Origin: Protea cynaroides
Taxonomy: Eukaryota > Streptophyta > Magnoliopsida > Proteales > Proteaceae
Assembly: GCA_028583415.1 (NCBI GenBank)
Contig: CM053266.1
Span: forward strand, 43,643,758-43,707,757
Direction of reading: 5' to 3'
DNA: 64,000 nt
In this document: positions 1 to 9,766 of the stretch, in pieces
How positions within the stretch are numbered: position 1 is the first letter of the stretch
Layout: each line of letters starts with the position of its first letter
The notes under the pieces: generated by a model
The model's database searches: none
Told to the model about the DNA's origin: nothing
What the model saw: the letters and a program-made list of their open reading frames with translations, nothing else
Made by a program: the position numbers and the translations under genes

Positions 1-228
1 TACATGTATGACCCAAAGTAGCAGTAGAAGAAGAAGTAGAACCCTGAACATCAAGTTGATTGAGACGAATGAGCATACTATGAAAATTTTCTTTAGACAA
101 AATAACGGTAAAAGAGGATGCCCTGTTGGCTATAGTGGTAGGTGTAGTATAATCATTATCAGAATGAGCTACACCGACGAACTGGGAAGAAGACCCGAAA
201 CCCCACTAAGGATGCTTACCATGTAGGA

Positions 229-1038
229 CCCAACATCTATCAACTATATGATTCAGTTTAACACAGTGAGAGCAATGATGATCAGAGGAGCGATGCCCAC
301 CATGACCACGACCCCACCATGGCCTTTACTAGAACTACCACGACCATATCCGCTACTGGTAGTCAAGAAGGCAGAGTTGTCTGTGGTAGAGGTGTTGTGA
401 GATTTAGAGAAGTTGGGATTGACGACGGGTTGAACACGACAGAATGCCTCATTCAAGGTAGGTACCTTATCACCAACAAGGAGTTGGCTTTTAATAGGCT
501 AAAACTCAAAACTAAGACCAAAGAGAAATGTAGCCACCTGAAATTAGGCGCATTGAGTCTTTAGAGTAGTGAGGTCCATAGTGAAAGGCTAGTGGACATT
601 TAGTTCTTCACAGGTATCCTTAAGAGTACTATAAAATTTTGCAATGTATTTATTGCCTGTTTGCAATTAAACAGACGTTCATATAAATCATAGACATGGG
701 ACAAGTTAGTATTCTAAGAAAAACTTTCCTTTTAACTCCAGCCAAACACCCTTGGCAGTGGTGTGGAACATGACATTGACAACCACAGAAGGATCCATGC
801 CATTAAACAATCAAACCATAATTGTGGCATTCTCACGGGTCCAAGTAGCATAAGTGGTAGCCTTAGAGTCAGGAGGGCCATCATGTAAATAAACCAGTTT
901 ATCACGAGCAGTGATATATATGGTCACAGCCTGCTTCCAGAGAAGAAGACGAGTCAATAAATTGCATGGAGGTAATCTGGACGTGGACAAAGTGTCGGAG
1001 TCCACATTAGTCTTGGGATCACTCATATCAACTATCAA
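229..1038 (-). pseudogene. copia gag fragment
   Basis: The minus strand opens with a Met and an acidic/Ser-rich start (MIVDMSDPKTNVDS), then LLWKQAVTIYITARDKL and later VPTLNEAFCRVQP followed by a Gly/Arg/His-rich tail. This order is that of plant copia Gag (UBN2-type), the nucleic-acid-packaging structural protein. In-frame stops interrupt the middle (about 550-720). The second copia copy (61.5 kb) has lost this whole segment, so this is the only gag in the window. Confidence 0.65.
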
Positions 1039-1930
1039 TAAATAACCAGTGCTGGATCTGAATCTGAATATAAATCAGATCTAAAAAAAACAATGCTGCT
1101 GTCAAACCAAGCATATCTGAATCTGAATATAAATAGAATCAGATCAACAAAAACCAATGCTGCTGTCAAACCAAGAAGAAGTTTGAATATAAATCAGATC
1201 TACAAAAAACCAATGCTGCTGTTGAACCAAGAGCAAATCAGACTCTCGAACCAAAAAAAAAAAAAAAAACCCTGGATTTGTATCTGAATATAAATTGATC
1301 CAAACAAGGTGTGGATCTGATGCTGTTGAACTGAAACCAGGTCAGATTCTTGAACCAAGAAATCAGAATAAAATTCTGATCTGAAACTTGGGGGAAAAGA
1401 GATCTGAGCCTGAATAAAAAAAATCTGATCCAAGTGCTGAGTCTCGATCTGATCTGAAACTTGCTGAAAAAAAAGAGATCTGAGTCTGAACAAAAAAACT
1501 GATCCAATAGCTGAGTCTCAATCTGATCTGAAACTTGCTGAAAATAAATCTAAGTCTGAATAAAATTCAGATCCAAAAGAAAAAGGTTGGTTTCCTGCTG
1601 TCAAACCAGAGAAAAATACAAGTGCTGGGTGTCGATTTGATCCCAGAAATAAACCTGATCTGCTGTATACCCAGAAAATCAGCAACATCAAATTGAGTTG
1701 CTGAGAAGCCGATCTCGAATTGATCCCATAAGCAGAATCTGGTTGAGAGCAGTCTTCAAAATGATTGGCATATTAATCCCCTTAGTGGTATGCTTCCATA
1801 ACCTGGAATTAGTTCCTTAATCCATGCAGACAGACAAAGAAAACAGAAGGAAAGAAGGGAAAAAGAGTTGAGAACACTCTCAAAACAGTAACGAAGGAAA
1901 AGAAAACAGGTGTGGTGGTATTATCAGAAA

Positions 1931-1943
1931 GGCTCTGATACCA
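1931..1943 (-). promoter_or_regulatory. Primer-binding site of copia 1
   Basis: The complement reads TGGTATCAGAGCC, the usual plant initiator tRNA-Met PBS, directly against the LTR end TGTAACA. It fixes the element's orientation (minus) and the inner LTR boundary at 1944. The same site is at 62165-62177. Confidence 0.85.
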
Positions 1944-2152
1944 TGTTACAGTGGTGTGAACTGAGAACGAGAGATAGATGGGAGAGAGAAACCTAGAGAG
2001 AGAAGAGACAACTTGTCTCTCCACCTCAAACTATGCATTATTTATAAAATAAGAAAGGATTCATCGAAGGAGTCAAAATACAAAAGATAGAGTCCAAGTA
2101 GGAAACTCTAATAAAGTCCAAGAGAGAGACTAAAATAAAAGAAAAATAAACA
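1944..2152 (-). repeat. 5' LTR of copia 1 (about 209 bp)
   Basis: On the minus strand the proposed LTR begins TGTTTATTTTTC and ends CACTGTAACA, giving TGTT...AACA termini. A TATAAATAA-type box sits near 2040-2050, about 100 bp before the LTR end, as expected for U3-R. The inner end is certain because it abuts the PBS. The outer end is inferred, because the sequence beyond it is also shared by copies at 52.3 and 62.2 kb. A much longer LTR (up to 5191, minus-strand TGACAACT) is the alternative. Confidence 0.6.
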
Positions 2153-2262
2153 TAACCAACTAGGTGAAGCTAGACAGCCGAACCAAATTCTTAACTTTGT
2201 ATAATGAATAAAATATTCTAGAGAGGAAGAAAGATATGGGCGTAGTGATAAAACATTTATAC

Positions 2263-2390
2263 CTTAAATAAAGTTCATCACAAGAGAATCTCGTGCCAAC
2301 AACCAAGCTTTGATCATGGATCTCTTCACCTTCGATTTCAGTGTCTTCCATCTCCTCATCAACATGCATTACAAAAGCTTTGGAACTCAT
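2263..2390 (-). CDS. Exon-like ORF MSSKAFV..., unidentified
   Basis: The minus strand encodes 42 codons from ATG at 2390, beginning MSSKAFVMHVDEEMED, acidic, and ending near DELYLR. A good splice donor follows (AAG|GTATAA). Upstream is a pyrimidine-rich AG acceptor-like site (cttcttctcag), so it may be a first coding exon after a 5' UTR intron. The reading frame is kept in copy B (52542-52669). In copy C (62498-62628) it is kept except that the ATG is lost and one codon is added. The copia LTR lies just downstream, in what would be intron 1. I do not recognise the protein. Confidence 0.45.
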
Positions 2391-2853
2391 AGTTGTTCCT
2401 TTAAATTTGGGATGTTCTCTGAGAAGAAGTTAGAAACACATATAAATAGAGAGTAATTTTATAAAGGAAGCCACCACAAAGAGGAAGGGGGGGGCAAGAA
2501 GGGGGAAAATCAAAAGCAACAACATCTAGAGCCTGTAATTGCACATCACCTGTGTTAGAACTTAGAAGTATTACATAAACAAAGCAAAAGTAATACGAAA
2601 CATCTATTGAACATAACAACAACAAAAACGGAGACCAGTAATTATGTATCATTCAACAAAATATAGAACACTGTCCATTTTTTATTTCACGTACTTCTTA
2701 ATGGTTGTTACACCTATTGAACATACAACTTTGCAACTGAAACTTCTCTTACAAGGCAACAGACAGCCTGCTCCAGCATAGCTTATTTTACAGCGCAGCA
2801 TTGTAAAACACAAGCAGCAATTAAAGTATTAAACAGAAATTTTCTCTTACATG

Positions 2854-4779
2854 CATTGTTGTCAAGGCGTCGCCTAGGCATTCGGGCTTTTTTTGGAACC
2901 TGGGCATTTGGGCGCCTTGTGACTGTGAAAAAGGTGGCCGCCCAGGTACTCTGGGAGTCGCCTAGGGCGCCTTGGACGCCCAGAGTGCCTAGGGAACCGC
3001 CTTGTTTTCAATGTGTCATTCTAAATGTTCTTCAAAAGATTTATTAGCATAGTTGTCAAGGTGTTGACTAGGCGACGCCTAGGCGTCCATTCCAGGGCCT
3101 AGGCACCTTATTAGTGTTGCCTGGGCAATTGCCCAGGCTCTCTGGGCGTCGCCTAGGCGCCTCCTTGGACGCCTTGGGCGCCCAGAATGCCTGGCGGTCG
3201 CCTTGGGTCTTATATGTGTTTTTTTTTTTTTCCCTTTGAACTCTGAATTTGCTTTACAAGATTTATTAGGCTAGACAAGAACAACATTTATCAGACAGTA
3301 CTTATTTATGACTAATATCATTTAAGTAAATGATCATAAATAAGCAAATACCCACTATTTGAATCCAATAAGAATAGTCTAAAATTCAAATTCCAGAAGG
3401 ATAAAAAGTCAACACTCCAGTTCAAGAACAAAAACCGTAATTTTGAGTATGGGGGCAATTCTCAACTTCTAAATGCTAGGCTTTTTTCCAAATATAAAAA
3501 TTTCATAAATTTTTTTATAATAAAGCATCACTAAAAACCAAACGCGCGCCAAAATAATCTATTGCTTTGATGCCCAAAAAATAATTTACATTCAGACGAC
3601 TTTAAATAACATTCGCTTACTCTGAAAAAAAAGGTTTGACCGAAGTGTAACTCCTTCATTATAATTCGGTTCAAGCAATCTTAGATTTGTTGGAAAGCTG
3701 ATTATACTAGCTTTGCAACGAATTCGAGTTACGCTCCAGTCAATTGTTAAAAATAAGCAAATATTAATCATAAATATGTGTTGCTTACTTAACTCAATTA
3801 TTCGTTTCTTTGTTGGTTTTCTCATATTAATTAAGCTATGTCTTAAATGTTGATTATTTACGTAGAATGCTGCATATATATAACATTAATATTTTAAAAA
3901 TAAAAAAAATATACTGGGAACGCCTTGGTCGCCCAGGATGGCCCCAAACACCTTGGATCGCCTTGTCTCCTTGACAACTATGTTTATTAGGTTAGACAGG
4001 AACAACATTTATTAAGCAGTACTTATTTTTAAATAATATCATTTAAGTAAATGAAATTCATTTACTTAAGATATTATTCATAAATAAGCAAATAAACCCC
4101 CCCCCCCCAAATTTGAATCCAATAAAAATAATTTAAAATTCAAATTCTAAAAGAATAAAAAGTCACCCTCCAGTTCAAGAACAAAAATCCTATTTTTTGG
4201 TGCGGGGCAATTTTCAAATTCTAAATGCTAGGCTTTTTTCCAAAAATAAAAAATTCGTAAGTCTTATTATAATAAAGCATCACTAAAAACCAAGAATGCG
4301 CCAAAATAATCTCTTGCTTTATTGCCCCAAAAAATAATTTACAATCAGACGATTTTAAAAAGCATTCACGTACTCTGAACAAGGTTTGACTGGAGTGTAA
4401 CTCCTTCATTATAACTCGAATTTATTGAAAAATTGATTATGCTAGCTTTGCAACGAATTCGAGATTGCTTGAATCCGGTCTATATTAAAGGAGTTACACT
4501 CCGGTCAAATTTGTTAGAAGTACACAAATATTAGTTATAATTACGTGTTGCCTACTTAACTCATTATTTGTTGCCTTGTTGGTTTTCTCATATTAATTAA
4601 GTTATGTCTTAAATGTTGAATATTTATATAGAATGCTGCATATATATAAACATTAATATAGCATTAATATTTTAGAAATAAAAAAAATACACTAGAAACG
4701 CCTTCGTCGCCTAGGCAATGCCTAGGTACCTAGGCTCCCAGGATGGCTCCGAACGCCTTGGATCGCCTTGACAACTATG
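2854..4779. mobile_element. hAT-like non-autonomous element, CGCCTAGGCG family (long form)
   Basis: Termini are CATTGTTGTCAAGGCG on the left and, reversed, CATAGTTGTCAAGGCG on the right. Both sides carry the same 8-bp TSD CTTACATG (2846-2853 and 4780-4787), the size typical of hAT elements. The ends are rich in CGCCTAGGCG-type palindromic motifs; a second internal start lies near 3051 and an internal terminus at about 3965-3983. The middle is AT-rich and contains a tandem duplication. No transposase ORF is visible. The allele in copy B (53128-53986) is less than half as long. Confidence 0.75.
3259..4700. repeat. Tandem duplication of about 0.72 kb inside the hAT-like element
   Basis: Sequence from about 3259 (gatttattaggctagacaag) is repeated from about 3984 (ttattaggttagacagg) with the same order of landmarks: atcatttaagtaaatg, tccagttcaagaacaaaaa, atgctaggcttttttcc, aagcatcactaaaaacca. 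The second repeat has an extra inverted stretch (aaatgaaattcattt) and a C-run near 4096. Copy B of the element has only one unit, so the duplication arose, or was lost, after the segments separated. Confidence 0.75.
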
Positions 4780-5191
4780 CTTACATGTACATCATATCAG
4801 AGAACCAGGTGTCTAAACCGCCTATGTAATATCTATCTTTGTTACTCTTTGCTCTTCTATGCAACCTAATCGTTATTGGCATAATTTGTTTTCATGCATA
4901 TGTGGCATAGTTCCTCAACCCTCAATATTGGGTGGGGGTGGTGGTGGGGGGGGAAGCTGTAAATGTTTTTACCAAGAAGAAACACAAAAGCAAGAACAAA
5001 CAAATTATATTCTGATCGATGAGAAGGATCAGCTGTACATAAATTGTACAAAACCATCAATACTAGAAGAAAAAATTGAAACATTGATGTACAAATTCAG
5101 CCTATATTTTTCTCATACAAAGTTGTGATTTTTTCTTACATTAATGTAACTTAAATTTGGCCTTCCTGTATGACACGAGGATGTGCTAGTT

Positions 5192-6603
5192 GTCATTGCC
5201 ATGATCTATTTTCTCATACAAATTTATGGTTTTTTTTTTCTCTTTCGCCTATGGCAAACTTCCTTAACCCTTAAAAATCATAAACTATTTAAATCCTTAC
5301 TTTGACTTCTGGCATAACTTAAACCTTGTCAACTTAAGTTGGATAAGTGTGGCATAGTCCAGGGTATTCTCTCTCACGTTGTTCAGTTAACTTCCATCCT
5401 TTGCTTTCTGGTCTTTTCTGAAAGATTACTTTTCTGCTAACTTGTGTTCTCTCACATTGTGATGCCTACTTCAAAACAAATAAGAATGTCTCTCAATTTA
5501 TCTCAACTTTTATTCAGTAAAAAAGTTGACTCCCTTGGCCAATTTCCAAGCTATAATAGGTTAACCAATCTCTACAGTGATCTGGTTCAGTTGTTCTTCG
5601 GCCCCAGCAGATTTTGGCCCTAAATGCAGCTTTTTCGTTACACCAATGACCACAGTCACTGATCCCCCTTAGTAAAGACCAACTTCAATGGTTGAACTAG
5701 AATAGTTTAGGGGCATTTAAGTAATCTCAAGTAAAACATTTTAAATCAGTCAATATAGACTGGAGTGATATCGATCTTTCTCTCCAGACTTTTCCCTCTC
5801 GCAAATCCTTTTTTGTCATTCCTCTTCTTTGTCCTTCTCTTCTTCCTCCTCCTCCTTTCCTTCTTTCTTTGCTTTCTCTTAGTGATTTAACCTATATAAT
5901 TTGTAAGTTGGAACTAATACACGATACATCTAGTTAAAATGGGATGCACCCCTTTAGTTTTTATCATTAATTGCAAAATGATTTCGATGTTTCCTGCTGC
6001 CATTATCACTTTGATGTGAAGAACTTAATAGCAGTCCTCCTTATCTTTTCCATGGTTTCTTCAAATGATCAATGGAATGACCGGTCCCCATTGAATATGA
6101 GTTGAAATTGTCATGTTAGAAGATACCCACTTCTTCAAATCCCTGGGTGTGCCAGGCAGTAGGCATCAGTTTTTAGAGTCACAAACACATATAGGCATCT
6201 AATATTCTATCTCAGAAGGAACTATTGAATAATAACCGATGTTAACTTGGGAGGTAGAGTCCCATTCCTTAAGTTCTAGGTGTGTCTTAGGCATCTATTT
6301 CTCTCCCTACTTCTTTAAACAAGTTATGTCATTCCCTCCTCTCCCTTTTGCCAACTATTATCAAGGAGAATACCATCTTACTCATCTTTTCTCTCTTAAC
6401 TCTTATTCTTCTAATTCAATGAGCCCCAAAGTTTTCTTAAACATAACCATAATTTTCCAACTAAATGTCGTTAACCATTTGGGAAGCCTAGTTAGTTCTA
6501 AAACTCTAAACCTCTACAATTGGCGGAGTTATTGTATACGTTAAATGTTTTACCATAAAAAGCACAATGTATAAGAGTAATGTTTTGGTACACATTCTTT
6601 ATT
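5192..6603. other. No recognised feature (AT-rich intergenic)
   Basis: AT-rich sequence with short T-runs, a pyrimidine-rich tract near 5780-5880 and scattered stops in all frames. The 101-codon plus-strand frame at 6239-6544 has no recognisable motif and is probably chance. Confidence 0.5.
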
Positions 6604-6860
6604 TCACTGTTTTTCGCACAGGATATTATTGCATCTTGTATGGCTTATCAACCTGGCAGAAAAACGGCAAAAAAGAATACAACAGAGGCTTACGAACAAG
6701 AGTGTACCGGATTCTTGATTTAAGGAAGAGGCAATGAGTTGCACTTCTAGTGAATTCAGCTCTGACGTGAGTGAATCCAAGCTCCAATCTGGCTGCGGAT
6801 CTAGAGCTACTCCATTAATGTTTTTAGGACACCGAAGTTCCAATTTAACAGCTCCCCTGG
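6604..6860 (-). pseudogene. Putative exon fragment, unidentified
   Basis: The minus strand carries a protein-like stretch containing ARGAVKLELRCPKNINGVAL, then PDWSLDSLTSELNSLEVQL. Its residue mix is unlike the surrounding AT-rich frames, so it looks like a degraded coding exon. It is on the same strand as the other gene fragments to its right. I cannot name the gene. Exon limits are uncertain. Confidence 0.35.
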
Positions 6861-7340
6861 CACAATAAAACCCACAATGCAGATATAAGGACCAAAAGCT
6901 ATAGTTTAGAAACCAAAACGCCTCTGATGTGAAAGAACCTCAAAAGAGGGGGAAAAGAGAGGGAGAGCAATAACATAAAACTTACATGTTTAACAAATAG
7001 AGCACTACAACTTCAACTTGATATACAGCCTTTTGAACAAGAAAAATGCCATATTCAATCTTCTCCTGTAGATTTGATTGGAGATCCTATCATGATGTCT
7101 TTGGATAAGTTAAGGAATTAAAAAGAATGAATAAATTTACCAGAAAAGTTTCTACAGATGCATCTGATATAATAGATAAATCTCAATATCTGAGTGAGAG
7201 AGAGAAAGAGAAAGAGAACAGTCCAACAAATTCACAACACTGCCTTACAGAAATTTTGTAAGGGTAGAGATTTGTTGTCCACGGATCAGGATCAATGCAA
7301 TATCAGGTACAGACCTTAATCAAAAAAATCTATCATAACC

Positions 7341-7600
7341 CCAAGGGGGTAGTAGCTCATTTGGCAAGGAACCTACAAGAAGCGGAAAGTTCTGAGTTCG
7401 ACTTCTCTTACCTTATTGGGGCCACTCACACAGGGGGATTTAGTGCTCTTCACTGATTTTGGTGAAAGTTGAATGGTTCTCATTTAACCGCGGAATGACC
7501 CGGTCCATGCGGTTATGGGGTCAATATAGGCCCGCAGCAGAACTAGTCAGAACGAAGGTCTGGATACGCGTTGTTAGCACACAAAAGAAAAAAATGCAAT
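7341..7600 (+). mobile_element. tRNA-derived SINE-like element
   Basis: A box A-like motif (TAGCTCATTTGGCAAGG, near 7353) and a box B-like motif (GAGTTCGACTTC, near 7394) lie about 40 bp apart, as in a pol III promoter of tRNA origin. The tRNA-like head is followed by a GC-richer body (cccggtccatgcggtt) ending near acacaaaagaaaaaaa. No convincing TSD was seen, so the ends are approximate. Confidence 0.55.
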
Positions 7601-7636
7601 ACATGTGCAAATAAAAACCATTGTATCATAATTTAT

Positions 7637-8180
7637 CATAGTTATCAAGGCACCGCCTAGGCATCCAGATGCCTTGGTAACTAGGGCACCTTTGCCATCA
7701 ACCAGCCCTCCCATAGGACTCTATTCCTGATCAGTTTGAAGATCATCCGACAGTTAGTTAAGGCTATGAGTAAAACCTTCTAATTATGAAACTAATGCTC
7801 TTTATGTTGTTCAAGAAGCAATCCTCCTGTAGGGCTAGTTCCAAATTTGTAGAGTTGGGGACTTATCTTACATTACCTTATTGTATCACACGATTCACAC
7901 CTTGTTTTATTTGTTTATTTATTTTTAATTAATGCCATTTGTAGCATTTTTATTGGATGTATAAAATATTATATATACCAAAGTGCATGGAATCATGCAT
8001 ATGTATTAAAACAATAACCCCCTCCTTTTTGTATAAATCCTCTTATTAAGATGTAACCTTCCAACGCCTTGGAAGCGCCTTGGGAGTGCCTTGGGAACGC
8101 CTTGGGTACGCTTTGGGTATTGCCTTGAGTACACCTTAGGTACACTTAGCCACTTAGGCACCTCTCTAGCGCCTTAGCAC
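7637..8180. mobile_element. Degraded CGCCTAGGCG-family element
   Basis: Starts CATAGTTATCAAGGCACCGCC, close to the terminus of the 8-bp-TSD elements at 2854 and 62763. Near 8060-8175 the motif CGCCTTGG recurs many times (aacgccttggaagcgccttggg). No TSD can be matched, so this is probably an old, damaged copy. Confidence 0.4.
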
Positions 8181-8194
8181 TCATGCTATCAAGA

Positions 8195-8620
8195 ATTCAA
8201 GATACACCCATAAAAGTCTGCTTCCTTATAAGAAAGGAATAGATCACTAGAGCTCTCGTTTACCTTAAGGATGCAAGAGGTCTACCATCCTACAATTAGG
8301 TTATGCTTAGGCTAGAACTCATATATATGGAAGGGGCTACTGAAAGAGAAAAACAAAGTAAACGGAGATTTGATGTAGCCAGCAAAAAGCAAGCAAGATC
8401 AGCCCCAATCTCCCGGCAAATTAACAACTTGTGGGGCCCTATCTATTCCATCTCTCGAGCCCCGAAGAAAACCCCCCTCCCCTTCGGACTCTATATCTCT
8501 TTTGACTCTATATATACGGGCACCTGATATCTATGAGGGTTCACCCACCCCGGTTACAGCATTCCTTTCTATTGCGCCTAAAATATCTATTTCCAAGTTA
8601 TAGATCAATTGAACCCACCA
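8195..8620. other. GC-richer stretch of uncertain origin
   Basis: Between AT-rich flanks, 8340-8560 is unusually GC- and C-rich (ctcccggcaaatt, agaaaacccccctcccc, ggttcacccaccccgg). The texture resembles plant mitochondrial intergenic DNA, which suggests a nuclear insertion of organelle DNA, but I cannot identify an organelle gene. The 74-codon plus-strand frame at 8303-8527 has no known motif. Confidence 0.25.
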
Positions 8621-9766
8621 GCAGATGGTAAGAATGATGCCTCATGCTGTGCAGAGTTATAAGTTCCAAGTGTAAAAGAAAATGCAACAAAGTGAAGGTT
8701 GCAATTAACTAGATTGTGCCCTTGCTGCATTCGATTCATTGATAGAAGAAAATAATAACAAATTTATTCAGGACTTTCACATACAGAACTGAGTTCTTAA
8801 GATTAACACTCCTGCTAGAAATAAAAAGGTTTACGCAGGAATCTCCACATAATCCAATCAAAATAAAGTATATCATAAAATTTCTTATGTAGATAAATGG
8901 CTTCCCATGCATTGATAATAAATGCGCTTTAGAAGCCTAACAGCACAACTAAACTTAATTCTTGCATTAAACCCTACATAGAAGATATGTGCATAGAGCA
9001 TCTAGTATACACTCACAGGTGGCCCCTCCCCAAACCCCAATTAAGACTGTCAACTTGATGAATCAATTTGCCACAAGATAATCACATAAATTCAGGCAGT
9101 GAAATTCTCAATCATGTTAAAGAATCAGATAAGTTAAGTAAATAACTACACAAACAAATGCCCACTTTGGGAAATCCTACATATAGCATCTGGCATCAAC
9201 AGCCACAGCTGATTCCACAAACCATGCATCAATTGCCATTCATCAGCTTTCCTTCTCTTCCCCTCGTCCCAAATGTTATGTAGCATAAAAAAGAATAATA
9301 TTGATCAAGATCATGGAAATTTAGAGGTTGTGACTTCTCCAAAATATAGTCTACCATATTCAACCATCAACCCTTTATTGGAACCAACTACGACAAGTAA
9401 TAGGGTTTAGTTCAGCTACATAGAGTTCTAGATTTTCTCCCGATAAATATACACATGGGCATAGTATGTGCTGTTGATAACTTTGGGACACCTAAAAATG
9501 CTCCTCCCCCTTCTCAAAATTGTTGGAAGTCCCAGAAGACAAGAAAGGCCAAAAAGTCAAAAAAGTGGTCAAAACAGAAATGGAACATTGATATGGCTGT
9601 TCAAAATGCCAAAATGGCTTTTCATTTTGAACATTGAGAATGCCAAACAGTAGCCTAAGCCATTTCAGGTCTTTACTTTCATTTTGGAAAATTATGTGGT
9701 AAGAGAACTAAATATCTGAATTTAATAATCTAGAACTGAATGAAAAGTAATGCATAAATTGCTTGC
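8621..9766. other. No recognised feature
   Basis: AT-rich sequence immediately downstream (minus strand) of the last recognised ABC1 kinase exon. I looked for the expected C-terminal exons of that gene here and did not find them. Confidence 0.45.

Larger units (their letters stand above)
1..1943 (-). mobile_element. Ty1/copia element 1, internal 5' part (truncated by window edge)
   Basis: Minus-strand copia internal region read from the PBS at 1931-1943 leftward. It holds a leader of about 0.9 kb, a gag-like reading frame (about 1040-230) and the start of the gag-protease spacer (about 1-230). The same order recurs at 61310-62177, where the protease motif WVIDFGASS follows. That copy lacks bases about 230-1300 of this one. 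Protease, integrase and RT of this copy would lie left of the window. The gag frame has several stops, so the element is dead. Basis: seen motifs plus the paralogous copy. Confidence 0.8.
2153..5191. repeat. Flank segment copy A of a three-copy duplication
   Basis: This flank of the copia LTR recurs at 52431-54397 (copy B) and 62388-62999 (copy C, cut by another insertion). The identity runs through an exon-like ORF, a G-rich run near 2490, and a hAT-like element. Copies A and B stop matching at the sequence gtgctagttgt (5180-5190 and 54387-54397). Copy A then continues into unrelated AT-rich DNA; copy B joins copia integrase. I read this as segmental duplication of the locus containing the insertion. 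Confidence 0.75.

Noticed and set aside
2154..5191. Calling 1944-5191 a single 3.2 kb copia LTR
   Set aside because: The ends TGACAACT...TGTAACA fit, but a 209-bp LTR with TGTT...AACA ends and a well-placed TATA box fits copia norms better, and the larger unit holds an exon and a hAT element. Kept only as the alternative.
7341..7420. A functional tRNA gene
   Set aside because: Box A and B are present, but no cloverleaf or acceptor stem can be drawn; it fits a SINE head.
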